A DNA stretch of 64,000 nt from Arthrobacter sp. PsM3 (GCF_030433895.1 NZ_JARUXE010000022.1:1-64000), one strand, 5' to 3'. Numbered from the stretch's first letter, positions 28,521 to 39,733 are shown. Translations and numbers: made by a program. Notes: generated from the sequence alone by a model not told the origin.

Positions 28521-28552
28521 TTGGGGGTTGGGGGTTGGGGGTTGGGGGTTGG
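28521..28552 (+). repeat. (TTGGGGG) x4 tandem, potential G-quadruplex
   Basis: Four G5 tracts each separated by TT, flanked by GG. On the plus strand it directly follows palindrome copy 2 and precedes the CPBP stop. Four tracts with 2-base loops meet the usual G-quadruplex rule. Confidence 0.9.
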
Positions 28553-28561
28553 TGCTTTCGC

Positions 28562-29344
28562 TTAGCCCAGGCCGATGGCCTTGCCGAAGAGGCTGAAGCC
28601 AACGAACGCCACGGTGTCGAGCACGGCATGGGCGATCACCAGCGGCATGAGGCGCCGGGTCCTGGTGTAGACCAGCGCGAAGATCACACCCATGATGGCG
28701 TTGCCGATGAACGGCCCGAAGCCCTGGTAGAGGTGGTAGCTGCCGCGCAGGATCGAACTGGCGAAGATCGCCAGCGGCAGGCTCCAGCCGAGTTTGGGGA
28801 GCCGGTCCAGCAGGTAGCCCACCACGATCACTTCCTCCACGACCCCGTGCCGGACCGCGGAGAGGACCAGCACGGGCACCGTCCACCAGTAGGCGTCCAG
28901 CGCGCTGGGGATGATCGACGTCGTAATGCCAAGCGCGCGCCCGGCGGCGTAGATGCCCAGCGACGGGATGCCGATCAGCGCCGCCAGACCGAAGCCCTGC
29001 AGCAGGTCCCGGCCGGGGCGCGCAAAATTGAGTCCCAGTTTCTGGAATGCCGTGGCGCCATGGCTGCCGCGGCCGGCCGGGCCCGGCGTCAGGTGGTCGG
29101 TCAGGAAGTACAGCGCCAGGACCACCGGCACCAGGGCGAAGAAGATATCCAGCAGCTGGTAGGTGAGGTCAAAGTATTCGCGGGTGCTTTGCGAACGGTT
29201 CAGCGTCGAGGTGGCCTCGGACAGCGGCGCCCGGGTCAGCTTGTCGAGCAACTGAACGACCGAATACACGGCGGACTGCCCCAGGGACAGGCCCAGGACG
29301 ATCCAGACTTCTAGCCGCAGGCGACGGCGGGAGGGAACCAGCAT
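28562..29344 (-). CDS. CPBP family intramembrane metalloprotease
   Basis: A 260-residue membrane protein of the CAAX/CPBP (Abi) family with about seven hydrophobic segments. Motif 1 reads VVEEVIVVGYLLDRL: the two Glu are present, but the usual EExxxR Arg is not at its place. Motif 2 is in LRGSYHLYQG (His), and motif 3 is LVIAHAVLD (HxxxD). Family members cleave membrane-embedded or prenylated substrates, or act in bacteriocin immunity. Start ATG 29344. Divergent from a histidine phosphatase. Confidence 0.88.
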   Translation of the reverse strand: MLVPSRRRLRLEVWIVLGLSLGQSAVYSVVQLLDKLTRAPLSEATSTLNRSQSTREYFDLTYQLLDIFFALVPVVLALYFLTDHLTPGPAGRGSHGATAFQKLGLNFARPGRDLLQGFGLAALIGIPSLGIYAAGRALGITTSIIPSALDAYWWTVPVLVLSAVRHGVVEEVIVVGYLLDRLPKLGWSLPLAIFASSILRGSYHLYQGFGPFIGNAIMGVIFALVYTRTRRLMPLVIAHAVLDTVAFVGFSLFGKAIGLG

Positions 29345-29409
29345 GTTCCTATCTTGCCCGGTCCCGGCTTGCCCTGCCTTACCGGCGTTGCCGCCTATGC
29401 TTGGGGTTT

Positions 29410-30090
29410 ATGAGTGCGCCCGGGAAAATCATCATGATCCGGCACGGCCAGTCCGCCGCCAACGCCGACACCTCGATCTACAACCGGGTGCCCGATTACC
29501 GGATCCCGCTCACAGAACGCGGCATGGAACAGGCCCGGGCAGCCGGCGAGGAGGTCCGGCGGCTGCTGGACGGGCGCCAGGTCTGTGTGTACGTATCCCC
29601 CTATCTGCGGGCCTACCAGACCCTTGAGGCGCTCAACCTCGGTCCGCTGATCGAGCGGGTGATCGAGGAGCCGCGGCTGCGGGAGCAGGACTGGGCCAAC
29701 TTCCAGATCGCCGGCGAGATCGAGGACCAGAAGGAACTCCGCAACGCCTACGGCCACTTCTTCTACCGCTTCCGGGAAGGTGAGTCCGGCTCCGATGTCT
29801 ATGACCGGGTCTCGTCCTTCATGGAGACTCTGTACCGGCACTGGTCCAGGCCGGACTACGCCCCGAACGCGCTGTTCGTGACCCACGGGCTGACCATGCG
29901 GCTGTTCTGCATGCGCTGGTTCCACTGGTCGGTGGAGTACTTCGAATCGCTCAACAACCCGGACAACGCCGAGGTCCGCACCCTGTACCGCACCGGGGAG
30001 GGCAAGTACGGGCTGGACAAGCCGTTCAGCCAGTGGGAGGACCGGCGGGTCGATGAGACCGTGCTGGACGCCCCGCCGATGTTCTTCTAG
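29410..30090 (+). CDS. histidine phosphatase family protein
   Basis: A 226-residue phosphoglycerate mutase-like enzyme. The catalytic histidine lies in IIMIRHGQSAAN (residues about 7-18), and a second His is in LFVTHGLTMRLF. Conserved acid and arginine positions are in PYLRAYQTLEAL. Start ATG 29410. Stop TAG 30088-30090 shares CTAG with the hutI stop on the other strand, so the two convergent genes overlap by four bases. Substrate unknown. Confidence 0.9.
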   Translation: MSAPGKIIMIRHGQSAANADTSIYNRVPDYRIPLTERGMEQARAAGEEVRRLLDGRQVCVYVSPYLRAYQTLEALNLGPLIERVIEEPRLREQDWANFQIAGEIEDQKELRNAYGHFFYRFREGESGSDVYDRVSSFMETLYRHWSRPDYAPNALFVTHGLTMRLFCMRWFHWSVEYFESLNNPDNAEVRTLYRTGEGKYGLDKPFSQWEDRRVDETVLDAPPMFF

Positions 30091-31304
30091 CGGGCTCGGA
30101 CGCCCGCCCGCCAGACGGCGTGCGTCAGCGGAATGCCGGGCCGGTAGGCCAGGTGCGTGGCCGAGGGCGCGTTGAGCAGGTGCAGGTCCGCGCGGTGGCC
30201 GACGGCGATCGAGCCGACGGCGCGTTCGCCGTCGACGTCGTTCCCGGACTCCCGGCCGAGGGCCAGCGCGCCGCCATACGTCGCGGCCCGCACGGCCTCG
30301 TGGACGCTGAGGCGCATCTGGAGCACGGCGGTGGTGACGCAGAACGCCATCGAGCTGGTGTAGGAGGTGCCGGGGTTGCAGTTGGATGCCAGCGCGAGCT
30401 GCACGCCGGCGTCGAGCAGTTCCCGGCCCGGTGCCAGCGGCTGGCGGGTGGACAGATCGCAGGCGGGCAGGCAGGTCGCCACCGTGCCGCGAGCAGTTCC
30501 TGTGTCGCTGTCACAGCCATCCCAGCCGGACCAGCTGGCCGCGAGGGCCTCGACGTCGGCGGCGGACAGGTAGTTCACGTGGTCCACGCTGGCCGCGCCG
30601 AATTCCACTGCGAGCCGGACCCCGGGCCCAACGCCCAGCTGGTTGCCGTGCACGCGCAGCCCCAGTCCGGCGTCCCGGCAGGCCTGGAGCACGCGCCGGG
30701 ACTGGGCCTCGTCGAAGGCGCCCCGCTCGCAGAACACATCGGCCCAGCGCACGAACGGCCTGACGGCGGAGAGCATGGGGCCGCAGACCAGCTCCGTGTA
30801 CTCCTCGGCGTCCATCCCGGCCGGCACCAGGTGGGCGCCGAGGTACGTGACCTCGTCGACCACGGTGGAGGCGATCCGGGCGCTGCGGGCCTCGTTTTCA
30901 ACGTCCAGTCCGTAGCCGGTCTTGGTCTCGAGATAGGTGGTGCCCTGCGAGACGGCCTCGGCCACCCGGCCCATGGCGAGCCGGGTGAGGTCGAAATCGC
31001 TGGTGCTCCGGGTGGCGCCGGTGGTCACGGCGATCCCGCCGGCGCTGTAGCTCTCCCCCGCCATCCGGGCCTCGAACTCGGCGGTCCGGTCCCCCGCGAA
31101 GATGAGGTGGGTGTGGGAATCGACCCAGCCGGGCAGCAGGGCCCTGCCGCCGGCGTCGACCGACTCGTCGGCGGCAGGAGCGTCGGCCGCCGGCCCCAGC
31201 CAGGCGATCCGTTCGCCCTCGAGAAGCACGGCCGCGTTCTTCAGGACGCGGTGTTCGGTGTCCTGGGTCATCAGCTCGGCGATGTTGGTTATCAGGGTAC
31301 TCAT
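30087..31304 (-). CDS. hutI: imidazolonepropionase
   Basis: A 405-residue metal-dependent amidohydrolase that opens imidazolone propionate in histidine breakdown. Metal-binding SHTHLIFAGDRTAEFEARM is near residues 75-90, and ETKTGYGLD, HGNQLGVGPGVRLAVEFGAASVDHV and ALASNCNPGTSY are HutI landmarks. The frame is open well upstream into the FAD oxidase gene, but ATG 31304 starts the conserved protein. Gap to the upstream FAD enzyme is 11 bases, so it is in the tdh-kbl cluster. No other hut gene is in view. Confidence 0.95.
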   Translation of the reverse strand: MSTLITNIAELMTQDTEHRVLKNAAVLLEGERIAWLGPAADAPAADESVDAGGRALLPGWVDSHTHLIFAGDRTAEFEARMAGESYSAGGIAVTTGATRSTSDFDLTRLAMGRVAEAVSQGTTYLETKTGYGLDVENEARSARIASTVVDEVTYLGAHLVPAGMDAEEYTELVCGPMLSAVRPFVRWADVFCERGAFDEAQSRRVLQACRDAGLGLRVHGNQLGVGPGVRLAVEFGAASVDHVNYLSAADVEALAASWSGWDGCDSDTGTARGTVATCLPACDLSTRQPLAPGRELLDAGVQLALASNCNPGTSYTSSMAFCVTTAVLQMRLSVHEAVRAATYGGALALGRESGNDVDGERAVGSIAVGHRADLHLLNAPSATHLAYRPGIPLTHAVWRAGVRAR

Positions 31305-31315
31305 GGGTCCATTCT

Positions 31316-32425
31316 TCAGCGCCGGATGGACCAGCGTGTCGCCGCCAGCGCCTCCGCTGTCCGGGATGCCGGACCCGCCGCAGCGGCCGCGGCTCCCTGG
31401 CCGGCGAGGATAAGTCCGGCGGCCAGTTCGGCGATGCCGGAGGAGGTCTGGAAGCCGTAGCCGCCCTGTCCGGCGAGCCAGAAGAATCCGGGGGCCTCGG
31501 CGTCGAACCCCACCACCGGGACACCGTCGGCCGCTTCCGTCCGCAGGCCGGTCCAGGCCTGGCGGACGCCGCGGATGCCAAGCGTGGTGAGGGCGTTGAG
31601 CCGGGCGATGAGTGCCTCGATGTCCCCCGGGTGCGGCTGCGCGTCCTCGGGCCCGCTCGGCTCGTGCTCCGAGGGCGAGATCAGGACCTGTTCGCCGTCG
31701 CGCCGGAAGTAGAAGGAGTCGTCGGCGGCGGCCACCATGGGGCTGGACTCCGGGAGGGGGTGCTCGACGTCGACAATCGCCGCGGTGCGCCGGTAGGGCT
31801 GCAGCTGGACCTTCTCGACGCCGCTGAGCACGGCAAGTTCGTCGGCCCAGGCGCCGGCGGCGTTGACCACGACGGCGGCCTGGAAGCCTTCCTGCCCGGC
31901 GCCCAGTTCCCAGCCGAAGCCGAGGCGCTGGGCCGAGTGCACCCTGGCGCCGGTGATGATGTCCACACCGCCGGCTTCCGCGAGCCGGCGGTGGTCCTCG
32001 AGCAGCAGGGGCGCATTGCAGGCGAAGGAGCCGGTATCCAGGCCTGCGGCGGAGAAGGAGTCCGGGAGCAGGACCGGGCAGAGTTCCAGTGCCTCGGCAT
32101 GGGTGATCGGACGCATATGGCCGCTGGCCTGCTCCCGCACGGCGGCATCGTCGCCGATCAGCATGAAGCTGCGCGGTGAGAGCACCGGTTCCGGCCGGTT
32201 GGCGTCCTGGGCGGCGATAAGGTCGAGTGTCCGGAGCGTGAGCTCCTGGACCGCGGGAGGCCCGTAGCTGGGGATCAGCTGCCGGGCCGAGCGCGCCGAG
32301 GTGTGGTAGGCCAGCGTCTGCTCGGCTTCCACCAGCGCGACGCTGCATTTCCCGGCAAGGGCTGAGGCAAGGGACAGGCCGGCGATACCGCCGCCGACAA
32401 TCACGACATCGTAATTAGCTGACAT
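31316..32425 (-). CDS. FAD-dependent amine/amino acid oxidase (DAO family)
   Basis: A 369-residue flavoprotein of the D-amino-acid/glycine oxidase family. The Rossmann motif DVVIVGGGIAGLSLASAL starts at residue 6. The conserved VNAAGAWADELA (about 185-200) and GVRQAWTGLRTEAADGVPVVG are typical. The substrate may be a D-amino acid, sarcosine or a derivative; D-arginine dehydrogenase-like is a plausible subfamily. Start ATG 32425. Lies between kbl and hutI on the same strand, so it may oxidise an amino acid in the same pathway. Confidence 0.87.
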   Translation of the reverse strand: MSANYDVVIVGGGIAGLSLASALAGKCSVALVEAEQTLAYHTSARSARQLIPSYGPPAVQELTLRTLDLIAAQDANRPEPVLSPRSFMLIGDDAAVREQASGHMRPITHAEALELCPVLLPDSFSAAGLDTGSFACNAPLLLEDHRRLAEAGGVDIITGARVHSAQRLGFGWELGAGQEGFQAAVVVNAAGAWADELAVLSGVEKVQLQPYRRTAAIVDVEHPLPESSPMVAAADDSFYFRRDGEQVLISPSEHEPSGPEDAQPHPGDIEALIARLNALTTLGIRGVRQAWTGLRTEAADGVPVVGFDAEAPGFFWLAGQGGYGFQTSSGIAELAAGLILAGQGAAAAAAGPASRTAEALAATRWSIRR

Positions 32426-32507
32426 GGTCCCATCCTTGCAGACGGAACAGTTGCGGCGCCGTTTGTGGCGCCGCAACCTTGGATCTGCCCGGCCGGTGGA
32501 GCTCCGT

Positions 32508-33716
32508 TCAGCCGGCGACGGCGGCGCGGCTGCGCACGAAGGCCTGCACGCACGCCTCGACGTCTTCGGCGCTGTGCGCGGCGGAGAGCTGCACGCGGAT
32601 CCGGGCCGCACCTTTGGGCACCACGGGGTAGCTGAACGCGGTGACGAAGACGCCGTTGTGCAGCATCGCATCGGCCACCTTGGCGGCCATCACGGCGTCG
32701 CCGAACATGACCGGGACGATCGCGTGCTCGCCCGGGAGCAGCTCGAAGCCCTCCTCGGACATCCGGGTCCGGAACAGCCCGGCGTTGGCGAAGAGCTTGC
32801 TGCGCAGTTCGGCGGAGTTCTCCACGAGGTCCAGGGCTGTCAGCGTCGCCGCGACGATGGCCGGGGCCAGCGAGTTGGAGAACAGGTACGGACGGGCCTT
32901 CTGGCGGAGCATGGCGACGACTTCGCGGCGGCCGGAGACGTAGCCGCCGGAGGCACCGCCCAGGGCTTTGCCGAAGGTGCCGGTGTAGATGTCCACCCGG
33001 TCCGAGACCCCGGCGTGCTCCGGGGTGCCCGCACCGCTGGCGCCCATAAAGCCGACGGCGTGGGAGTCGTCCACCATGACCATGGCGTCGTATTTTTCCG
33101 CGAGGTCGCAGATCGCTTCCAGCGGGGCCAGGAAGCCGTCCATCGAGAAGACGCCGTCCGTGACGATGATCTTGCGGCGGGCGGGGTTCTCCTGCGTGGT
33201 GGCCTCGATCAGCTTCGATTCGAGGTCTGCCATGTCCTGGTTGGCGTAGCGGAAGCGCTGGGCCTTGCAGAGCCGGATGCCGTCGATGATCGAGGCGTGG
33301 TTCAGCGCGTCGGAGATCACGGCGTCTTCGGGGCCGAAGAGCGATTCGAACACGCCGCCGTTGGCGTCGAAGCAGCTGGAGAACAGGATGGTGTCCTCGG
33401 TGCCGAGGAATTTCGAGACGCGTTCCTCGAGGGCCAGGTGCAGGTCCTGGGTGCCGCAGATGAACCGGACGCTGGCCATGCCGAAGCCCCTCTCGTCCAT
33501 GGCTGCCTTGGCGGCGGCGATGATCTCGGGGTGGTCCGCGAGGCCCAGGTAGTTGTTGGCGCAGAAGTTCAGCACGTCGGCGCTGGATTCGCCGATCTGC
33601 CCGGCCTTGATGTGGTTGGCCTGGGGCGAGTCGATATGCCGCTCGGTCTTGAACAGGCCGGCGCTGCGGATCTCGTCCAGTTCGTGCTGCAACTGGTCCT
33701 TGATGGCTGAATACAT
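32508..33716 (-). CDS. kbl: glycine C-acetyltransferase (2-amino-3-ketobutyrate CoA ligase)
   Basis: A 402-residue PLP enzyme of the alpha-oxoamine synthase family. The PLP lysine is K250 in [26 protein letters not shown] and [17 protein letters not shown] are family features. It splits 2-amino-3-ketobutyrate with CoA to glycine and acetyl-CoA. Start ATG 33716, 49 bases after tdh. tdh-kbl is the classical threonine catabolic pair. Confidence 0.96.
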   Translation of the reverse strand: MYSAIKDQLQHELDEIRSAGLFKTERHIDSPQANHIKAGQIGESSADVLNFCANNYLGLADHPEIIAAAKAAMDERGFGMASVRFICGTQDLHLALEERVSKFLGTEDTILFSSCFDANGGVFESLFGPEDAVISDALNHASIIDGIRLCKAQRFRYANQDMADLESKLIEATTQENPARRKIIVTDGVFSMDGFLAPLEAICDLAEKYDAMVMVDDSHAVGFMGASGAGTPEHAGVSDRVDIYTGTFGKALGGASGGYVSGRREVVAMLRQKARPYLFSNSLAPAIVAATLTALDLVENSAELRSKLFANAGLFRTRMSEEGFELLPGEHAIVPVMFGDAVMAAKVADAMLHNGVFVTAFSYPVVPKGAARIRVQLSAAHSAEDVEACVQAFVRSRAAVAG

Positions 33717-33765
33717 GGGTTGTGCTCCTCAGCTGGTGGGGTCGGTGGGCCGAATCGGTGGCGGG

Positions 33766-34812
33766 TTAGAAGCAGGTCCAGTCGAGGACGACCTTGCCGC
33801 CCACGCCGGCGCGGGCGATCTCGAAGCCCTTTTCCCAGTCGGTGGCGGGGAGGGTGTCCGTCACGACGGCGGAGATGCTGGCGCGCAGGACCGGGTTGGA
33901 GGACAGCATGGCGCTCATGGCGTACCAGGTTTCGAACATTTCGCGGCCGTAGATGCCCTTCATGGTCAGCATATGCGTGACCACTTTGCCCCAGTCGATG
34001 TCGATGGACTGGCTGGGCAGTCCCAGCATCGCGATCCGGCCGCCGTGGTTCATGTTGTCGATCATCTCAGGCAGGGCTGTGGGGTGTCCCGACATTTCCA
34101 TCCCGATGTCGAACCCCTCGCGCATGCCCAGTTCGCGCTGGGCGTCCTTGACGCGCATCCTGGAGACGTCGATCGCGAGGTCCACGCCGAGGGTGCGGGC
34201 CAGTTCCAGCCGCGGGGCGGAGATGTCCGTGATGGCGATCTTGCGGGCGCCGGCGTGGCGGGCGACGGCGATGGCCATCAGCCCGATGGGCCCGGCCCCG
34301 GTGATCAGCACATCCTCACCGACGAGGGGGAAGCTGAGCGCGGTGTGGACGGCGTTGCCGAAGGGGTCGAAGATGGCGCCGAGCTCCGGCGTGACCGAGG
34401 GGTCCTGGTGCACCCAGACGTTGGTCTCGGGGATCACGACGAACTCGGCGAAGGCGCCGTCGCGCTGGACGCCGACGCTGACGGTGTTGATGCACATCTG
34501 CCTGCGGCCGGCGCGGCAGTTGCGGCAGATGCCGCAGACGATGTGGCCTTCGCCGGAGACGCGGTCCCCTACCTTCACGTCCAGGACGTCCTCGCCGGTC
34601 TCGACGACTTCGCCGTAGAACTCGTGGCCGGCAATCAGGGGGGCGTTGATGATGCTCTGCGCCCAGGCGTCCCACGACTGGATGTGCAGGTCGGTGCCGC
34701 AGATGCCGGTGGTCATGACACGGATCTTAACGTCGCCGGGGCCGGTCTCCGGTTCGGGGCGGTCGAGAAGTTCGAATCCTGCGTGGGCGCCGGCTTTGTA
34801 CAGAGCCTTCAT
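33766..34812 (-). CDS. tdh: L-threonine 3-dehydrogenase
   Basis: A 348-residue zinc medium-chain dehydrogenase. The catalytic zinc site includes C38 (TGICGTD) and H63 (GHEF). The structural zinc cysteines are C93, C96, C99 and C107. The nucleotide fold [20 protein letters not shown] follows. It oxidises threonine at C3 to 2-amino-3-ketobutyrate for Kbl. Start ATG 34812. Divergent from a LysR gene that probably regulates the cluster. Confidence 0.95.
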   Translation of the reverse strand: MKALYKAGAHAGFELLDRPEPETGPGDVKIRVMTTGICGTDLHIQSWDAWAQSIINAPLIAGHEFYGEVVETGEDVLDVKVGDRVSGEGHIVCGICRNCRAGRRQMCINTVSVGVQRDGAFAEFVVIPETNVWVHQDPSVTPELGAIFDPFGNAVHTALSFPLVGEDVLITGAGPIGLMAIAVARHAGARKIAITDISAPRLELARTLGVDLAIDVSRMRVKDAQRELGMREGFDIGMEMSGHPTALPEMIDNMNHGGRIAMLGLPSQSIDIDWGKVVTHMLTMKGIYGREMFETWYAMSAMLSSNPVLRASISAVVTDTLPATDWEKGFEIARAGVGGKVVLDWTCF

Positions 34813-34935
34813 GGGCGTTCCTAACTGTGTTCTGCTTAGTACACGATTTTGGTCCGCTGCCGTGGGACAGCTTGTGTGGGACAACTCACCCCCATTAGAG
34901 CCGCTGCAACGCATTAGCACAACCGGACTTTTCTC

Positions 34936-34969
34936 AATCGACGATTTAGATTTTCCTTGCGCATATACT
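34936..34969 (+). promoter_or_regulatory. LysR promoter with near-leaderless start and palindromic site
   Basis: TATACT (34964-34969) is a good -10; 7 bases follow before ATG 34977, so the transcript would begin at or next to the start codon. AATCG-A-CGATT (34936-34946) is an 11-bp palindrome over the expected -35 region, which may be the LysR autoregulatory site. No clear -35 is seen. Confidence 0.45.
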
Positions 34970-34976
34970 GGGCGGC

Positions 34977-35882
34977 ATGGAAATCCACCAGCTGGAGATG
35001 CTCCGCGAACTCGGGGCGCTCGGCAGCGTCAAGGCCGTCGCCGAAACCCTGCTCGTCACGCCCTCGGCGGTCTCGCAGCAGCTGGCCGCCCTGCAGAAAT
35101 CCGTCGAGGTGCCGCTGACCCGCAAGGAGGGCCGGAACCTGGTCCTGACCGAGGCCGGTCAGGTCCTCGCGGATGCCGGGGCCGCCGTCGTCAGCGCCAT
35201 GGCGGACGCGAGGACGGCGATCGGCGCGTACCACGGCTCCCCGGTGGCGCCGGTGACGCTCAGCGGTTTCCACAGTGCGGGGCAGGCGCTGTTCGCCCCG
35301 CTCGCCCGGCTGCTGGCCGGACCGGGGCAGCCGCGGATCCTGCTCTCCGACGAGGACGTGGCCCAGCAGGACTTCCCGGCGCTGACGGCACGCTATGACC
35401 TGGTGCTGGCGCACCGGATGGACCACAGCCCGCGCTGGCCGCAGGAGCGCGTCGCGGTGATCCCGCTCGCGCACGAGCCGCTGGATGTCGCACTGCCGGC
35501 CGGGCACCGGCTGGCCGGCCGGCGGTCGGTAACGGCGGACGACGTCGTCGGCGAACCCTGGGTGACCAGCCACGCCGGATACTCCCCCGCGGATGTCCTC
35601 TCCGCCGTCGCGGCCGTCTCCAGCAAGGAACTGAACATCGTCCACCGGATCAACGATTACTCCACGGTGGCGGCCCTGGTGGCAACTGGCGGCGCGATCG
35701 GACTGCTGCCCCGGTACACGGCACGGCCGGTGCTGAACCCGGGCATTGTGCTGCGGCCGCTGGAGGGCATCAGCACCCGGCGCCGGATCGACGTCCTGGC
35801 CCGGCCGGAAAACCTCAAGCGCAAATCGGTCATGATGGTCTGCGATGCGCTGCAGACCATCATGACCGGGCTGGTTACCTGA
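34977..35882 (+). CDS. LysR family transcriptional regulator (probable tdh-kbl regulator)
   Basis: A 301-residue LysR-type protein. The N-terminal HTH is [20 protein letters not shown] with [23 protein letters not shown]. The C-terminal ligand domain contains [23 protein letters not shown] 34977. Divergent from tdh (164 bases between starts), so it probably responds to threonine or a related compound. That is inference. Confidence 0.9.
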   Translation: MEIHQLEMLRELGALGSVKAVAETLLVTPSAVSQQLAALQKSVEVPLTRKEGRNLVLTEAGQVLADAGAAVVSAMADARTAIGAYHGSPVAPVTLSGFHSAGQALFAPLARLLAGPGQPRILLSDEDVAQQDFPALTARYDLVLAHRMDHSPRWPQERVAVIPLAHEPLDVALPAGHRLAGRRSVTADDVVGEPWVTSHAGYSPADVLSAVAAVSSKELNIVHRINDYSTVAALVATGGAIGLLPRYTARPVLNPGIVLRPLEGISTRRRIDVLARPENLKRKSVMMVCDALQTIMTGLVT

Positions 35883-35883
35883 C

Positions 35884-36262
35884 CGGCCTGGGGCGTGTCC
35901 CGCGATGGTGTCGGCGATTGACTACCCGCCACCTGGGAGGCCCGCCCAACGGGGCCTGCCCCGTCGCCTGGTCTTTCCGGTGCCCGTTTCCGAGGTGCTT
36001 GCCCACTCCGTTGCCCAATCCCCTGCCCTGCCCCGGAACGCCCGGGGCTCCGGCAACAATGTGCATCGCAGTGATGTCCGACCCGTCCTTGACACCTGTG
36101 ATCCGCACCTGTTCACCGGTCGTGAGGTCCGCTGCGGTGGCTGCGGTGGGCTTGAGCCGCTTGCCAGCACTGTCTCTCTGAATCGTGCCGTCTTCGGCAG
36201 GAGGGGGCAGTTTCGTGATTTTTGTTCCGGGGCCGGAACGGCCGGCTGAACATGTCCAGCGT
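35884..36262 (-). pseudogene. possible C-terminal remnant of a small secreted protein
   Basis: On the minus strand one frame reads as a coherent peptide: TKLPPPAEDGTIQRDSAGKR, then LTTGEQVRITGVKDGSD and ITAMHIVAGAPG, ending in a Gly/Arg-rich tail. The pattern LTTGEQVRITG...DITAMHIV resembles the repeats of DUF5666-like beta proteins. An in-frame TAA lies immediately upstream (about 36265) and no convincing start codon precedes the conserved part. I infer a 5'-truncated gene, its break lying next to the 66-bp palindrome. Otherwise this 461-base gap holds nothing I recognise. Confidence 0.3.
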
Positions 36263-36265
36263 TAA

Positions 36266-36331
36266 CCCAAGTGGCTCGCAGTTGTGGACGTTTTGAGAGC
36301 TCAAAACGTCCACAACTGCGAGCCACTTGGG
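36266..36331. terminator. 66-base near-perfect palindrome (32-bp arms)
   Basis: Arms 36266-36297 and 36300-36331 are exact reverse complements around the two-base loop AG. The core includes CTCGCAGTTGTGGACG. It lies 12 bases beyond the gatB stop and could end transcription of gatCAB. It is unrelated in sequence to palindrome family A. Confidence 0.9.
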
Positions 36332-36343
36332 CAGGACGGGGTG

Positions 36344-37848
36344 TCAGCCTTCGACGCCGAGGCGCTCCAGGATCAGCTCCTTGACGCGGCCGGCGTCGGC
36401 CTGGCCCCGGGTGGCCTTCATAACGCTGCCCACGATCGCGCCGATCGCCTGGAGCTTGCCGCCGCGGATCTTGTCCGCGACACCGGGCTGCGCGGCGAGG
36501 GCCGTGTCGATGGCTTCGAGCAGCGGCCCGTCGTCGGAGACGACGGCGAGGCCACGCTTCGCCACGATTTCTTCCGGGGTGCCTTCGCCGGCGAGCACGC
36601 CGTCGAGGACCTCGGTGGCCATCTTGTTGTTGATCTTGCCGTCCTCGACCATCGTGTTCAGTTCCACGATGGTGGCCGGTGCGACGCCGAGCTGGCCGGG
36701 ATCGACGTCGGCGTTCTTAGCCCGGCCGACGATCTCGCCCATCCACCATTTCCGGGCCACCGTGGCGGTGGCGCCGGCGGCGATGGTTTCCTCGATCTCG
36801 TCCATCACGCCGGCGTTGACGACGTCGCGGAACTCCAGGTCGGAGTAGCCCCAGTCGGCCTGCAGCCGCTTGCGGCGGGCGGCAGGCGGCTCGGGCAGCG
36901 TGGCCCGGAGCTCCTCAACCCACTCGCGCGAGGCCACGATCGGCACCAGGTCCGGTTCCGGGAAGTAGCGGTAGTCGTCGGCGTCGGACTTGGGCCGGCC
37001 CGAGGTCGTGGTGCGGGTGTCCTCGTGCCAGTGGCGGGTTTCCTGGACTATCGGCTCGCCGGAGTCCAGCACGGCGGCGTGCCGCTGGATCTCGTAGCGG
37101 ACGGCGTGTTCGACGGCGCGCAGGGAGTTGACGTTCTTGGTCTCGGAGCGGATGCCGAAGCGTTCCCGGCCGTGCGGGCGGAGCGAGACGTTGGCGTCGC
37201 AGCGCACGTTGCCGCGTTCCATCTTGGCATCGGAGACGCCGAGGTTCTTGACGATTTCCCGGACCGCGGCGACGTAGGCCTTGGCGAGCTCGGGGGCACG
37301 GCTGCCCGCGCCCTCGATCGGCTTGGTGACGATCTCCACGAGCGGCACACCGGAGCGGTTGTAGTCCACGAGGGAGTAGTCCGCGCCCTGGATGCGGCCG
37401 GTGGCGCCGCCCATGTGGGTCAGCTTGCCGGCGTCCTCCTCCATGTGCGCGCGCTCGATTTCGACGCGGAAGATCGTGCCGTCGGAGAGCTCGATGTCCA
37501 GGTAGCCGTCGTACGCGATGGGTTCGTCGTACTGGGAGGTCTGGAAGTTCTTCGGGGTGTCCGGGTAGAAGTAGTTCTTCCGGGCGAAGCGGCAGGTCTC
37601 GGCGATCTTGCAGTTGAGCGCCAGGCCGATCTTGATCGAGGACTCGATCGCGGTCTTGTTCACCACCGGCAGCACGCCTGGCATGCCGAGGTCCACCTCG
37701 TTGACGTTGGTGTTGGGCTCGTCGCCGAAGACGTTCGGCGCGGAGGAGAACATCTTGGACTTGGTGTTGAGCTCGACGTGGACCTCGAAGCCCAGCACGG
37801 GATCGTACTTCTCCATCGCCTCTTCGAAGCTGAGGGTTGCGTCAGACA

Positions 37849-37849
<1 letters not shown>
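36344..37849 (-). CDS. gatB: aspartyl/glutamyl-tRNA amidotransferase subunit B
   Basis: A 501-residue GatB. The N-terminal cradle domain has VLGFEVHVELNTKSKMFS, MPGVLPVVNK and RKNYFYPDTPKNFQTSQY. The C-terminal tail domain (YqeY-like) includes AGATATVARKWWMGEIV. With GatA and GatC it converts Glu-tRNA-Gln or Asp-tRNA-Asn to the amidated form. ATG 37849 overlaps the gatA stop by one base (TAATG), so translation is coupled. Confidence 0.98.
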
Positions 37850-39432
<1,583 letters not shown>

Positions 39433-39436
39433 GTGT

Positions 39437-39733
39437 TTAGCCCTCATCCAGGATTGCCGGGACCTTGAAGCGGCCTTCGTACGCGTCGGGGGCGCCGGAG
39501 AGTGCCTGCTCGGCGGTGAAAGTGTGGCCCACAACGTCCTCGCGGAACACGTTCGTCAGCGGGATCGGGTGGGACGTGGCCGGGACGTCATCACCGGCGG
39601 CTTCACTGACGGATTTCACTGACTCGACGATGACGGCGAGTTCGCCCGCCATCCTGTCCAGCTCTTCAGCACTCATCTCGATGTGCGCGAGATGCGCGAG
39701 ATGCGCGACGTCGTCGCGGTTGATCGCAGCCAT
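39437..39733 (-). CDS. gatC: aspartyl/glutamyl-tRNA amidotransferase subunit C
   Basis: A 98-residue GatC with the expected [20 protein letters not shown] start and FREDVV...[19 protein letters not shown] ending. ATG 39733 with GGGGAG 5 bases upstream. HLAHLAH encodes a small internal repeat (GCGAGATGC twice in the plus-strand sequence). First gene of gatC-gatA-gatB. Confidence 0.96.
   Translation of the reverse strand: MAAINRDDVAHLAHLAHIEMSAEELDRMAGELAVIVESVKSVSEAAGDDVPATSHPIPLTNVFREDVVGHTFTAEQALSGAPDAYEGRFKVPAILDEG

Noticed and set aside
31304-32348. N-terminal extension of hutI to a 753-codon protein
   Set aside because: It is an Arg-rich shadow of the FAD oxidase frame; the conserved HutI begins at ATG 31304.
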